Positions 35,694 through 44,534 of a DNA stretch of 49,210 nucleotides are shown here, piece by piece. Each line of letters opens with the position of its first letter. Position 1 is the first letter of the stretch. The translations under genes and the position numbers were made by a program. Source of the stretch: Hyphomicrobiales bacterium (GTDB lineage Bacteria > Pseudomonadota > Alphaproteobacteria > Rhizobiales > Rhizobiaceae); assembly GCA_900472295.1 (NCBI GenBank), contig UCIA01000045.1:30452-79661 (forward strand). Reading direction: 5' to 3'. The notes below the pieces were generated by a model that worked only from the letters and a program-made list of their open reading frames with translations, did not search any database and was not told the origin of the DNA.

Positions 35694-36361
35694 GAGCGGA
35701 ACAGCCTGGAATATTGTGTCTCGTGCTTCATCGCCATGATGTCGGAGATGAAAGCGCAGCCGCCGAGATCGTCAAGCGTCGAGCCGGCGGCACGCGCGGC
35801 GGTCGACAGCGCCAATGGCTCGAAGCCGGCGAGCAAGGCAGTCGCTCCGCTTTGGCCGACGACGCCAAGCCGGATCGCCGCCTGGACGAGATTGGAGAAG
35901 AAGGCCTGCAGGAAGGCGGACAGCGCGTCCTGCAGCGCGATCCCGTTGCCGCCGGCAACGGCGCCGACGGCGACGCAGTAGGCGCATTCGGCAGGCAAGC
36001 GAGCCAGCACCGGATTGGGCCAGGCCGCTGCCGCTTTCAGGAAGGCGGCGCCTTGCAGCATGGTTTCGGTGTGGCGCTCATGCGAGCCGGCCAGCGCTTC
36101 GGCGAGATCGACAATCTCGGCAAGATCGCCATCGTCGCGGGCGCGGCGCCAGGCCGCCGTGAACAGCACGGCGTCGTTCCAGCCCGAGCCCATCTCGACC
36201 AACGTTTCGAGCCAGCCGGCGAGGTTTTCGCTGTCGGTCACCAGTCCATCATGCACAGCCCGTTCGAGGCCGTGGCTGTAGGCAAAGCCGCCGACCGGAA
36301 AGGCCGGCGACAGCCACGCCATCAGCCGCAGCAGAGCGATGCCGGATGGCTGGTCAGTCAT
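35690..36361 (-). CDS. ureF: Urease accessory protein UreF
   Basis: A 223-residue all-helical chaperone that bridges UreD and UreG during nickel insertion. AWLSPAFPVGGFAYSHGLE near the N-terminus is the UreF signature, and QDALSAFLQAFFSNLVQAAI follows. ATG 36361 overlaps the ureE stop by 8 nt; the longer open frame upstream is the shadow of the UreE His-rich tail. Confidence 0.95.
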   Translation of the reverse strand: MTDQPSGIALLRLMAWLSPAFPVGGFAYSHGLERAVHDGLVTDSENLAGWLETLVEMGSGWNDAVLFTAAWRRARDDGDLAEIVDLAEALAGSHERHTETMLQGAAFLKAAAAWPNPVLARLPAECAYCVAVGAVAGGNGIALQDALSAFLQAFFSNLVQAAIRLGVVGQSGATALLAGFEPLALSTAARAAGSTLDDLGGCAFISDIMAMKHETQYSRLFRS

Positions 36362-36965
36362 GATCGTGATGATGCCCGTCATGGGAATGGCTGTGCGAAT
36401 GGGAATGCGATTCGCTGTGTGAGTGAGAGTGCGCCACGGCGTGGCTATGCGCGTGCGCTTCGGCATGTGCATGACCGTGATCGTGGCCATGCCCACCTTG
36501 GGCGGAATAGGCGCCGCGCACCGGCTTGAACGGCTCGGCGACATCGCGCACGGTGGCGCCAAGCCCTTCCAGCATCGCCTTGATGACATGGTCGCGCAGG
36601 ATCAGGATGCGGCCGGGCTCGATCGCCGCCGCCAGATGCCGGTTGCCGATATGCCAGGCAAGTTCGGTCAGATGCACGGCATCGCGAGCACGGATGTCGT
36701 AGACCTCTTCAGGTGCTGCGGTGATCTCGACATGACGGCCGTCTTCCAGCACCAGCCGGTCGCCATCGTTCAGGGTGACGGGGTCGGGCAGGTCGACCAG
36801 CACCTTGCTGCCGTCGGCAAGCTCGATGGCGCGGCGGCGCAGATGCCGCTCGTCATGGGGCAGAACCGCACGGCCGAACGGCGCGGCCGTCCCGGCCTCG
36901 CCGGCAGGCAGCACCGAGACGGCGCGCGGAAATTTGGTGAAGTCAGTGTTGAGGTTGAGTTTCAT
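36354..36965 (-). CDS. ureE: Urease accessory nickel-binding protein UreE
   Basis: A 203-residue nickel metallochaperone. The N-terminal peptide-binding domain and C-terminal metal domain are ordinary, with the conserved ELAWHIGNRHL at 101-111. Residues 157-203 form a long His-rich tail with 20 histidines in 47 residues, interspersed with Gly, Ala, Ser and Asp. Such tails bind several nickel ions in other UreE proteins. The start overlaps the GST stop by 4 nt. Confidence 0.96.
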   Translation of the reverse strand: MKLNLNTDFTKFPRAVSVLPAGEAGTAAPFGRAVLPHDERHLRRRAIELADGSKVLVDLPDPVTLNDGDRLVLEDGRHVEITAAPEEVYDIRARDAVHLTELAWHIGNRHLAAAIEPGRILILRDHVIKAMLEGLGATVRDVAEPFKPVRGAYSAQGGHGHDHGHAHAEAHAHSHAVAHSHSHSESHSHSHSHSHDGHHHDHD

Positions 36966-37567
36966 CGCATGGCTCCGCCATTGGCTTGCGCCCGCGCACG
37001 GGCAGGCCGCGCCAAGACGCGGTCGAAATACGCGTTGACGCGCTCTGACTCGATCGGGAATTTGCCGGCACGGGCCCAACTGCCCATATCGCCAAGCAAC
37101 ACGTCGACAGCGGAAAACCGCTCGCCGAGCGCAAACGGCTTGCCACCCAGCCGGCGGTCCAGCGCCTTGGTCTCGGAGGCGAAATCGTAGGTGGCGGCAG
37201 GGCCGACATCCACCCGAATTTCTTTCGGCAGCAGGAAGCGGTGGCGCAATTTGTTCCACAGCGGCGCCTCGAACTCGCTCTGGGCGAAATGCATCCAGGA
37301 ATCCATCTCGGCGCGGCCGGCGACACCGGGATTGGCGCCCATACCCTTGTCGGCATGCTTGTCGGCGAGATAGACTGAGATCGCCGCCGAATCCGTCACC
37401 GTCAGCTCGCCGTCGATCAGGATCGGCACCTTGCCCGACGGGTTGAGCGCATAGGCTTCCGGCGAGCGCAATTTCACCTCGACGAATTCATAGGGCTGCC
37501 CGAGTTCCTCGAGCATCCACAGAACGCGGCTGACGCGGGATCCACGCGATCCGATGGCCTTGTACAT
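36962..37567 (-). CDS. Glutathione S-transferase coupled to ureE
   Basis: A 201-residue cytosolic GST. The N-terminal thioredoxin-like domain has the glutathione-binding PSGKVPILIDG and TDSAAISVYLADK motifs, and the C-terminal helical domain follows. SRGSRVSRVLWMLEE suggests a Ser or Tyr near the active site. ATG 37567 follows GAAGAAGGG. Its stop overlaps the ureE start by 4 nt, placing it at the head of the urease accessory block. The role is unknown; GST genes are not standard urease components. Confidence 0.9.
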   Translation of the reverse strand: MYKAIGSRGSRVSRVLWMLEELGQPYEFVEVKLRSPEAYALNPSGKVPILIDGELTVTDSAAISVYLADKHADKGMGANPGVAGRAEMDSWMHFAQSEFEAPLWNKLRHRFLLPKEIRVDVGPAATYDFASETKALDRRLGGKPFALGERFSAVDVLLGDMGSWARAGKFPIESERVNAYFDRVLARPARARAQANGGAMR

Positions 37568-37611
37568 GGTTGAACCCTTCTTCCCCGCGGACCCTAAACC
37601 ATAGCCATTGC

Positions 37612-38205
37612 TCAGACGATGGTGTCGAAGAGCCGCAGGATGAACGATATTTGATAGATCAGCGTGCCGACGACGAAGGCGACGTGAAAGCGGCGGTCGC
37701 GCACCAGGATGGCGGCAATGCACAGCGCCACGAAGACCGGTGTTCGGAACAGATATTCATTGCCGTAGCGGGCAAAATGCTCCGGGCCTTTCAGCAGCGT
37801 GTCGACGACATCGAGCAGATAGGTCGTCGCCAGCAGGCCGAAGAACCAGCCACGGCGCGAATAGAAGAAATCCTCGTAGCTCGTGTAGTCGAGCATCGAA
37901 TCCGGAAACAGGAGCGCACACAGCAGGAACAGCGTGATGGCATAGAAGATCAGGAACAGGTACTTGCCGAAGGTCCAGACTTCTATGATGTAGAGGCCGA
38001 ACTCCCACCACCAGAAATGCACCAGCAGCAACAGCATGGACGCGACCCAGGCGAGATGGACGGGATAGAGCCTGTACTGGCCGGGATGCTGGACGATGCG
38101 CGCCACGCCGGACAGCAAGCGAGCAACGCCAAGTCCGATCACCATGCCCATGACGATGCGGATGTGCGGGAAGATGTCGTGGGCGGAGACGATTTCGGTG
38201 GCCAT
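37612..38205 (-). CDS. Polytopic membrane protein, function unknown
   Basis: A 197-residue inner-membrane protein with about five or six hydrophobic helices and aromatic-rich loops (LVHFWWWEFGLYI, LDYTSYEDFFYSRRG). I do not recognise a characterised family. ATG 38205 is preferred over an in-frame TTG at 38214. It lies 44 nt upstream of the GST gene on the same strand and could be part of the urease accessory transcript. Confidence 0.75.
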   Translation of the reverse strand: MATEIVSAHDIFPHIRIVMGMVIGLGVARLLSGVARIVQHPGQYRLYPVHLAWVASMLLLLVHFWWWEFGLYIIEVWTFGKYLFLIFYAITLFLLCALLFPDSMLDYTSYEDFFYSRRGWFFGLLATTYLLDVVDTLLKGPEHFARYGNEYLFRTPVFVALCIAAILVRDRRFHVAFVVGTLIYQISFILRLFDTIV

Positions 38206-38249
38206 GGACCTCAAAGAGCAAGTGGCAACAGTAAGCTTGGGGTTCCGAC

Positions 38250-38738
38250 CTAATCCCGCAGGAATTCATCCATCGAAAGCGGCCCGCCGGGCCAAAATCG
38301 GCCGTCGAGCGCCTGCTTGGCCGTGAAAGGCGGTTCGCTTGGGAATTGTGATTTCCTCAGGCCTGTCTCCTGTATCGCGAGAGGCAAGGCATCCTTGTAG
38401 GCTTCATCAAAAACCTGAGAGGGATAGCGACGAAGGCTGGGACTGTCCTTGATGATACCTTCAATCCAGACGCGCTGCTCCGAAATTGAAGATTGCCAAC
38501 TGTGGCATCTATGGCCTGGCTGAAATTCCCATTTCAGGAGGTGTGCAATCAGCACCCGCATCCGGCTGCGGATTTCCCTTCGATCGCTTCTCCCCAAGCT
38601 TTCTATCTCCTCGGCAAGATTCTCGCGGTCGAGATCGGAGACACGACCCTCACGCAGCAGCGCACTCTGCTCGGCGCACCACTGGGCGTAGTCTGTTTCG
38701 TAGGGCGTCAGCGCCCTTAGGCGATCGATCCTGTTCAT
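38250..38738 (-). CDS. DUF29 family protein
   Basis: A 162-residue soluble protein with the DUF29 pattern: YETDYAQWCAEQSALLREG, then LAEEIESLGRSDRREIRSR and LIAHLLKWEFQP. DUF29 proteins are common in cyanobacteria and some proteobacteria, and their function is unknown. It lies between ureC and the polytopic membrane-protein gene, all on the same strand, 66 nt after ureC. AT content is higher than in the neighbours, which may mean a separate origin. Confidence 0.8.
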   Translation of the reverse strand: MNRIDRLRALTPYETDYAQWCAEQSALLREGRVSDLDRENLAEEIESLGRSDRREIRSRMRVLIAHLLKWEFQPGHRCHSWQSSISEQRVWIEGIIKDSPSLRRYPSQVFDEAYKDALPLAIQETGLRKSQFPSEPPFTAKQALDGRFWPGGPLSMDEFLRD

Positions 38739-38804
38739 AGGCGTATAATGCCCTAAAGCACGACGGGTTTAAACGACTTCCTGAGATAGGCGCGGGTAGG
38801 CCGC

Positions 38805-40517
<1,713 letters not shown>

Positions 40518-40682
40518 CGGTCAACGCTCCCTGAATCCACCAACCCACATCGCCGCCATCCTATGGTCAAGGAATGACCCGCTCGGCGACACCTTCTGAT
40601 CCCATTTGGCGGTTGAGGTAGGCCTGCCACCCCGAACCGACCGTTTGCCAGATCCCTGGCCAATTCGATGGAAGGAATATCC

Positions 40683-41045
40683 ATGCGCAAAATCATTGTT
40701 CTTGCAGCCGCCGCGACCCTGGCCTCGGCCACAATTGCCGGCGCCCAGCAGCAGCCGACGCCACAACCGAAGCCTGCCGCACCCAGCGCTCAGCCGGCGG
40801 CGCCGGCGATCCAGAGCGTCAACATTGTCGACATCACCGAATTGCCTGAGGCCACCCAGACGCAGGTCAACCAGGTGATCGCCCAGCGTGGCGACGCCGA
40901 CCTGAAAAAACTGCGCAGTTCGATCGATGCGACTCCGCAGATCAAGTCGGCGCTTGAGGCCAAGGGCCTGACCTCGGCGCAGGTGGTCGCCGCCAGCATG
41001 AACACCAATGGCGCGCTGACGCTGGTCACCAAGAAGGCGAGCTGA
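40683..41045 (+). CDS. Secreted small protein, function unknown
   Basis: A 120-residue protein with a clear signal peptide (MRKIIVLAAAATLASATIAGA), then a Pro/Ala/Gln-rich linker (about residues 22-48) and a folded C-terminal part ending in ALTLVTKKAS. ATG 40683 follows GGAAGGAAT. It is divergent from ureC and oriented against the urease genes. Conserved-looking, but I do not recognise the family. Periplasmic location is inferred. Confidence 0.75.
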   Translation: MRKIIVLAAAATLASATIAGAQQQPTPQPKPAAPSAQPAAPAIQSVNIVDITELPEATQTQVNQVIAQRGDADLKKLRSSIDATPQIKSALEAKGLTSAQVVAASMNTNGALTLVTKKAS

Positions 41046-41054
41046 AGACAGCGC

Positions 41055-41081
41055 CTGGCGGGCCGGCATCCGGCCCGCCAG
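41055..41081 (+). terminator. Strong hairpin after the secreted-protein gene
   Basis: CTGGCGGGCCGG (41055-41066) and CCGGCCCGCCAG (41070-41081) form a perfect 12-bp stem with a 3-nt CAT loop, 9 nt beyond the stop codon of the gene ending at 41045. No T run follows (CCCTAACCC), so it is terminator-like rather than classical. Confidence 0.6.
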
Positions 41082-41174
41082 CCCTAACCCGGAAGGAACC
41101 TTCGTCCGACAGGAGGCGTTTCGTCCCTTTGGCGCCGCACGGCGTTGCATAGAAAAGCCCCTCAGGAGCAAGCG

Positions 41175-41654
41175 ATGCCCGCCTTTGCCGATACCAGATG
41201 GCTTCAGACTATCGCCGCTTGCGCATTCCTCGCTGCTTTCGGTACGCAGGCCGCTCATAGTGCTGAAAGCCAGGAGACCGTCGACCGCATCGTCGGCTCC
41301 GATGTCCGGCAGGAAGAAGCGCGGACAACAACGCAGACCGGAAAGATCATCACTGCGATCGAGCGGACGCGTGAGAACATCGGTACCGTGCGCAAGACAT
41401 CCAGGCTCGATACTGTGGATATCGTCTTTCTCACCGACGCAGCGCGCAGCGAAGGCGGGCCACCGCCGGCTGTCGAGAGCAAGGTCGAACAACATCAGGA
41501 CGACATTGCCGAATTGCGCAAGGAGATCGACGCCAACGCCTTGCTGTTCAACGCCATCGATTCGCGGCGCGTGCTTGCCGAAGACGTCCTTGCCGTGGAA
41601 TTCGACGGCTCGGCAAAAATTGTCATCTACGCGGCGGCCAGGCCGTCGAACTGA
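41175..41654 (+). CDS. Secreted protein, function unknown
   Basis: A 159-residue protein with a likely signal peptide (hydrophobic stretch TIAACAFLAAFGTQAAHSA, residues 12-30). The mature part has many Asp/Glu/Arg, helical periodicity and a patch ERTRENIGTVRKTSRLDTVD. ATG 41175 follows AGGAG, preferred over an ATG at 41145. It lies between ureB and ureC on the opposite strand, convergent with ureB. Family not recognised. Confidence 0.7.
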   Translation: MPAFADTRWLQTIAACAFLAAFGTQAAHSAESQETVDRIVGSDVRQEEARTTTQTGKIITAIERTRENIGTVRKTSRLDTVDIVFLTDAARSEGGPPPAVESKVEQHQDDIAELRKEIDANALLFNAIDSRRVLAEDVLAVEFDGSAKIVIYAAARPSN

Positions 41655-41680
41655 CCTCAGGGCGCTCGACGTGATCGATC

Positions 41681-41986
41681 TCACAGCCTGCCCATGATTT
41701 TCTGCTGAAAGCCGTAGACCTCGCGTTTTCCACCAAGCGGCACCAGCGTGACGTCGCGCTCCTGTCCCGGCTCGAAGCGCATCGCCGTGCCGGCGGCGAT
41801 ATCGAGGCGCATGCCGCGCGCTTTGTCGCGGTCGAACTTCAGCCCCTCATTGGTCTCGAAGAAGTGGTAGTGGCTGCCGACCTGGATCGGCCGGTCGCCG
41901 CTGTTGGCGACCTTCAGCGTAACGGTCGGCCGGCCCCTGTTGAGCTCGATGTCGCCGCTTGCGGTGATGATTTCGCCGGGAATCAT
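41681..41986 (-). CDS. ureB: Urease beta subunit
   Basis: A 101-residue structural subunit that packs with UreA and UreC. MIPGEIITASGDIELNRGRP at the start and GSHYHFFETNEGLKFDRDKA are the family signatures. ATG 41986 follows GAGGGCC. It follows ureJ by 8 nt and is the last gene of the ureD-A-B block; ureC is not adjacent. Confidence 0.96.
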   Translation of the reverse strand: MIPGEIITASGDIELNRGRPTVTLKVANSGDRPIQVGSHYHFFETNEGLKFDRDKARGMRLDIAAGTAMRFEPGQERDVTLVPLGGKREVYGFQQKIMGRL

Positions 41987-41994
41987 TTTGGCCC

Positions 41995-42588
41995 TCACAA
42001 AACGCCGAAGACCAGGCCGACGCCGACTGCGGCACAAGCCGCACCAGCGGCGCGGGCAAGACCGCGAAAGCGGAGGCCGAGACCAAGGCCGGCGGCGATG
42101 CCGATGGCATGCAGCGCCGCCGTAGCGACGGCAAAGCCAGCCATATATTCAAGCCCGCCGGCATTTTCCGGCACTTCGGTGCCATGGGCATGGCCATGGA
42201 ACAGCGCGAACAGGCCGATGATGGCGACGCCGGCCGAGACCGGCAGATCGACCGCCAGCGCCACCAGCAGGCCAAGCGCCACCACGGAGGCCAAAATGCC
42301 CGGCTCGACGAAAGGTACAGGCACATGCAGCATGCCGAGGGCGCCGCCGACCAGCATGACCCCGACAAAGGCCAGCGGCCAAGCCCATATCGCCTTGCCG
42401 CCCTTGAGCGCGGCCCACAGGCCGACGGCGATCATGACCGTCATATGGTCGAGCCCGGACAGCGGGTGCGAAAAGCCCGCGGTGAAGGACGAGGTCGTGC
42501 CGATGCCGACATGGGCATAGGCGGGCATCGCCGCAGCCAGCATCAGGATCGCGGCAAGCGTGGTGCGTTTGGTTGAAGCAGAGATCAT
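41995..42588 (-). CDS. ureJ: HupE/UreJ-type nickel permease
   Basis: A 197-residue inner-membrane protein, probably a nickel transporter serving urease. A signal-like first segment ends at AYAH; HPLSGLDHM (41-49) and FHGHAHGTE (130-138) are the two HupE/UreJ metal-binding motifs, and six hydrophobic segments are visible. ATG 42588 follows AAGGGAAG. It lies between the DUF1272 gene and ureB. Confidence 0.93.
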   Translation of the reverse strand: MISASTKRTTLAAILMLAAAMPAYAHVGIGTTSSFTAGFSHPLSGLDHMTVMIAVGLWAALKGGKAIWAWPLAFVGVMLVGGALGMLHVPVPFVEPGILASVVALGLLVALAVDLPVSAGVAIIGLFALFHGHAHGTEVPENAGGLEYMAGFAVATAALHAIGIAAGLGLGLRFRGLARAAGAACAAVGVGLVFGVL

Positions 42589-42617
42589 CGGTCTTCCCTT
42601 CGAAATCACGGTAACAA

Positions 42618-42872
42618 TCACGCAGCCTTCCGCGGGCCGCAGCCTTCGGCCTTGAGCACGCGTCTGGTCGAGGCGGGATATTTCTTCAACTTCTCCACTG
42701 GGCGGATCGGACGCGCGGAAAAATTGCCGCCGCAATTCGGGCAGACGCCGCCCAGCACATGTTCGGCGCAGTCAGCGCAGAAGGTGCATTCAAAGGTGCA
42801 GATCAGCGCGTCCGTCGCTTCCGGCGGCAGGTTCTTGTCGCAGCATTCGCAGTTTGGCCTGAGCTCGAGCAT
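42618..42872 (-). CDS. DUF1272 cysteine-rich protein
   Basis: An 84-residue soluble protein with nine cysteines (C8, C10, C11, C25, C29, C32, C35, C44, C47) arranged as CxCC, CxxxCxxC and CxxC, a zinc-ribbon or ring-like pattern that fits DUF1272. The C-terminus is basic. ATG 42872 follows GGAGAGAA. It sits between ureA (11-nt gap) and ureJ (29-nt gap), inside the urease operon. A metal or redox role in urease maturation is possible but not shown. Confidence 0.85.
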   Translation of the reverse strand: MLELRPNCECCDKNLPPEATDALICTFECTFCADCAEHVLGGVCPNCGGNFSARPIRPVEKLKKYPASTRRVLKAEGCGPRKAA

Positions 42873-42883
42873 CGCTTCTCTCC

Positions 42884-43186
42884 TCACCTGATCGGTTCGT
42901 GAACGGTGACCAGCTTGGTGCCGTCGGGAAAGGTCGCTTCGACCTGCACGTCGTGGATCATCTCGGCGATGCCTTCCATCACCTGCGCGCGGGTGACGAC
43001 ATGGGCGCCGGCCTCCATCAGTTCGGCGACCGGGCGGCCGTCGCGGGCGCCCTCGACGACGAAATCGGTGATCAGCGCAATCGCTTCGGGGTGATTGAGC
43101 TTGACGCCGCGTTCGAGCCGCTTGCGCGCCACGATCGCCGCCATGGCGATAAGCAGCTTGTCCTTTTCACGCAGCGTAAGGTTCAT
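42884..43186 (-). CDS. ureA: Urease gamma subunit
   Basis: A 100-residue structural subunit. MNLTLREKDKLLIAMAAIVA and the C-terminal HDVQVEATFPDGTKLVTVHE are the family signatures. It is second in the ureD-led operon. Confidence 0.97.
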   Translation of the reverse strand: MNLTLREKDKLLIAMAAIVARKRLERGVKLNHPEAIALITDFVVEGARDGRPVAELMEAGAHVVTRAQVMEGIAEMIHDVQVEATFPDGTKLVTVHEPIR

Positions 43187-43216
43187 GCACGTCCCTGGAT
43201 TTGGCCTGGATTTGGC

Positions 43217-44059
43217 TCAGAGTGACCATAATTTGGGCAGACCGGCTCGCCCGTTGAGCAGTTCGACGAGCGGAACCAGCCGCTTGCGCAGCTGGTAGCC
43301 GTCCTCGGCAAACAGCCTCGCAAGAAGCTTGCCAGATTTTTTTACGCTCCAGACGCTGGCGTCTCCGTCGGTGCCAATGATGGCGCGAGCCGGCTGAAGC
43401 AAGGCTTCCGCCTGCGGCGAAACCATCAGCAGCGTCGCCACCGCGATGGCGCCACCGGTGACACCCCGGCGGTCAAGAGTGGCCGCGATAGCCGGACCGA
43501 TGCGGAAGTCCTCGGCATGAATGAGCGCGCCGTCCAGGCGGACCCGCCAGCGGTCGTGGAAATGGCCATGCGTTGCCTGTTCACCCATGGCCAAGCGGCC
43601 AAAGACGGTGGCCTCGAGCAGCAGTGCCTCGGCATCGGCGGCAAGCTCGACATCGAGCGTGCGGGCAAAGGCCGAACGGTTAAAGACGATGGTTTCCTGC
43701 GGCAGCCAGGCTATACGGCCGCGCTCGCCGACGCTGAGCTTTACTTTGACTTCCGCGCGGTCGCTTGCGGCGCGATAGATCTTTTCGCAGGCCTGGGTGG
43801 TAATGGAGGCGGCAGCGCCAGCGCCGACGTCGATCTCCCAGGCGAGCCGATCGCCGCCGGTCAGCCCCCCGGCTGTGTTGATAAGCACGGCTTCGAGTGG
43901 ACCCGCCGGGACTGCCGGCATGCGGATCTTGGCCGAGCCGTCCTGATAGAGGCGCAAAAGCCTGGTGCGGCCGGCACTGACGCCGCACGCAAGCCGCGCC
44001 GCACCAGCGGCGCGCTGAGCCGGCAGTGCCGCGGTCAAGCCATGTTGCAACGTATCCAT
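43217..44059 (-). CDS. ureD: Urease accessory protein UreD
   Basis: A 280-residue chaperone that docks on apo-urease and channels nickel from UreG. GPLEAVLINTAGGLTGGDRL and ITTQACEKIYR are the UreD (UreH) signatures. It opens the urease structural operon; ATG 44059 is the homologous start. Confidence 0.95.
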   Translation of the reverse strand: MDTLQHGLTAALPAQRAAGAARLACGVSAGRTRLLRLYQDGSAKIRMPAVPAGPLEAVLINTAGGLTGGDRLAWEIDVGAGAAASITTQACEKIYRAASDRAEVKVKLSVGERGRIAWLPQETIVFNRSAFARTLDVELAADAEALLLEATVFGRLAMGEQATHGHFHDRWRVRLDGALIHAEDFRIGPAIAATLDRRGVTGGAIAVATLLMVSPQAEALLQPARAIIGTDGDASVWSVKKSGKLLARLFAEDGYQLRKRLVPLVELLNGRAGLPKLWSL

Positions 44060-44274
44060 CGCCCCAACGTTAAGCGCTCCGGCTGCTTTGTCGATATGGC
44101 GCGTGTTGATATAGCTTGTTGCTTGACAGCGTTTCCGTTTCTATAGAGGGAGCCTCTTTGGAACGGTCATACCGCGCCTGGCGGGGTTTTGAAGGCGACG
44201 GCGATTTTCAGTCCAGGCAACAGGGGCGCCAACCAATCGGCACCGCGACGTGATAAAATTGGGGAAGGAATCGA

Positions 44275-44529
44275 ATGGCTGACGAGCTGGCAACGGAAAT
44301 CATCGCCAAGATCAGGGCACATGCGGAGCCCGGCGGCGAAGAGATCACCACCAATACGGAACTGACCGCGCTTGGCATCCATTCGCTGGAACTGACCGAG
44401 ATCATCTTCGATCTCGAGGAGCAGTATGGCATCGAGATCGAGATGAACACGGTCGATGCCTGGAGCAATCTCAAGAACGTCGGCGACATGGTCGAGGCTG
44501 TTCGCGCGCTGATTGCGAAAAAAGCCTGA
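44275..44529 (+). CDS. NodF-like acyl carrier protein
   Basis: An 84-residue acidic four-helix carrier protein. The C-terminal half, IEIEMNTVDAWSNLKNVGDM and on to VEAVRALI, closely resembles the nodulation carrier NodF. The phosphopantetheine serine should be S37 in LGIHSLEL, but the residue before it is His (codon CAT) where nearly all carriers have Asp. ATG 44275 follows GGGGAAGGAA. It is 5 nt upstream of the NodE-like ketosynthase. No nod box was found in the 215-nt upstream gap. Probable role: carrier for a special fatty acid. Confidence 0.88.
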   Translation: MADELATEIIAKIRAHAEPGGEEITTNTELTALGIHSLELTEIIFDLEEQYGIEIEMNTVDAWSNLKNVGDMVEAVRALIAKKA

Positions 44530-44534
44530 GCTGA

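Noticed and set aside
36362..36589. A longer N-terminus for UreF
   Set aside because: It is the frame-shifted reading of the UreE His-rich tail, and the UreF signature begins soon after ATG 36361.
44060..44274. Search for a nod box or strong promoter before the NodF-like gene
   Set aside because: No ATC-rich nod box pattern was found. TTGACA at 44123-44128 and TATAGA at 44142-44147 are only 13 nt apart, too close for a normal sigma-70 promoter.
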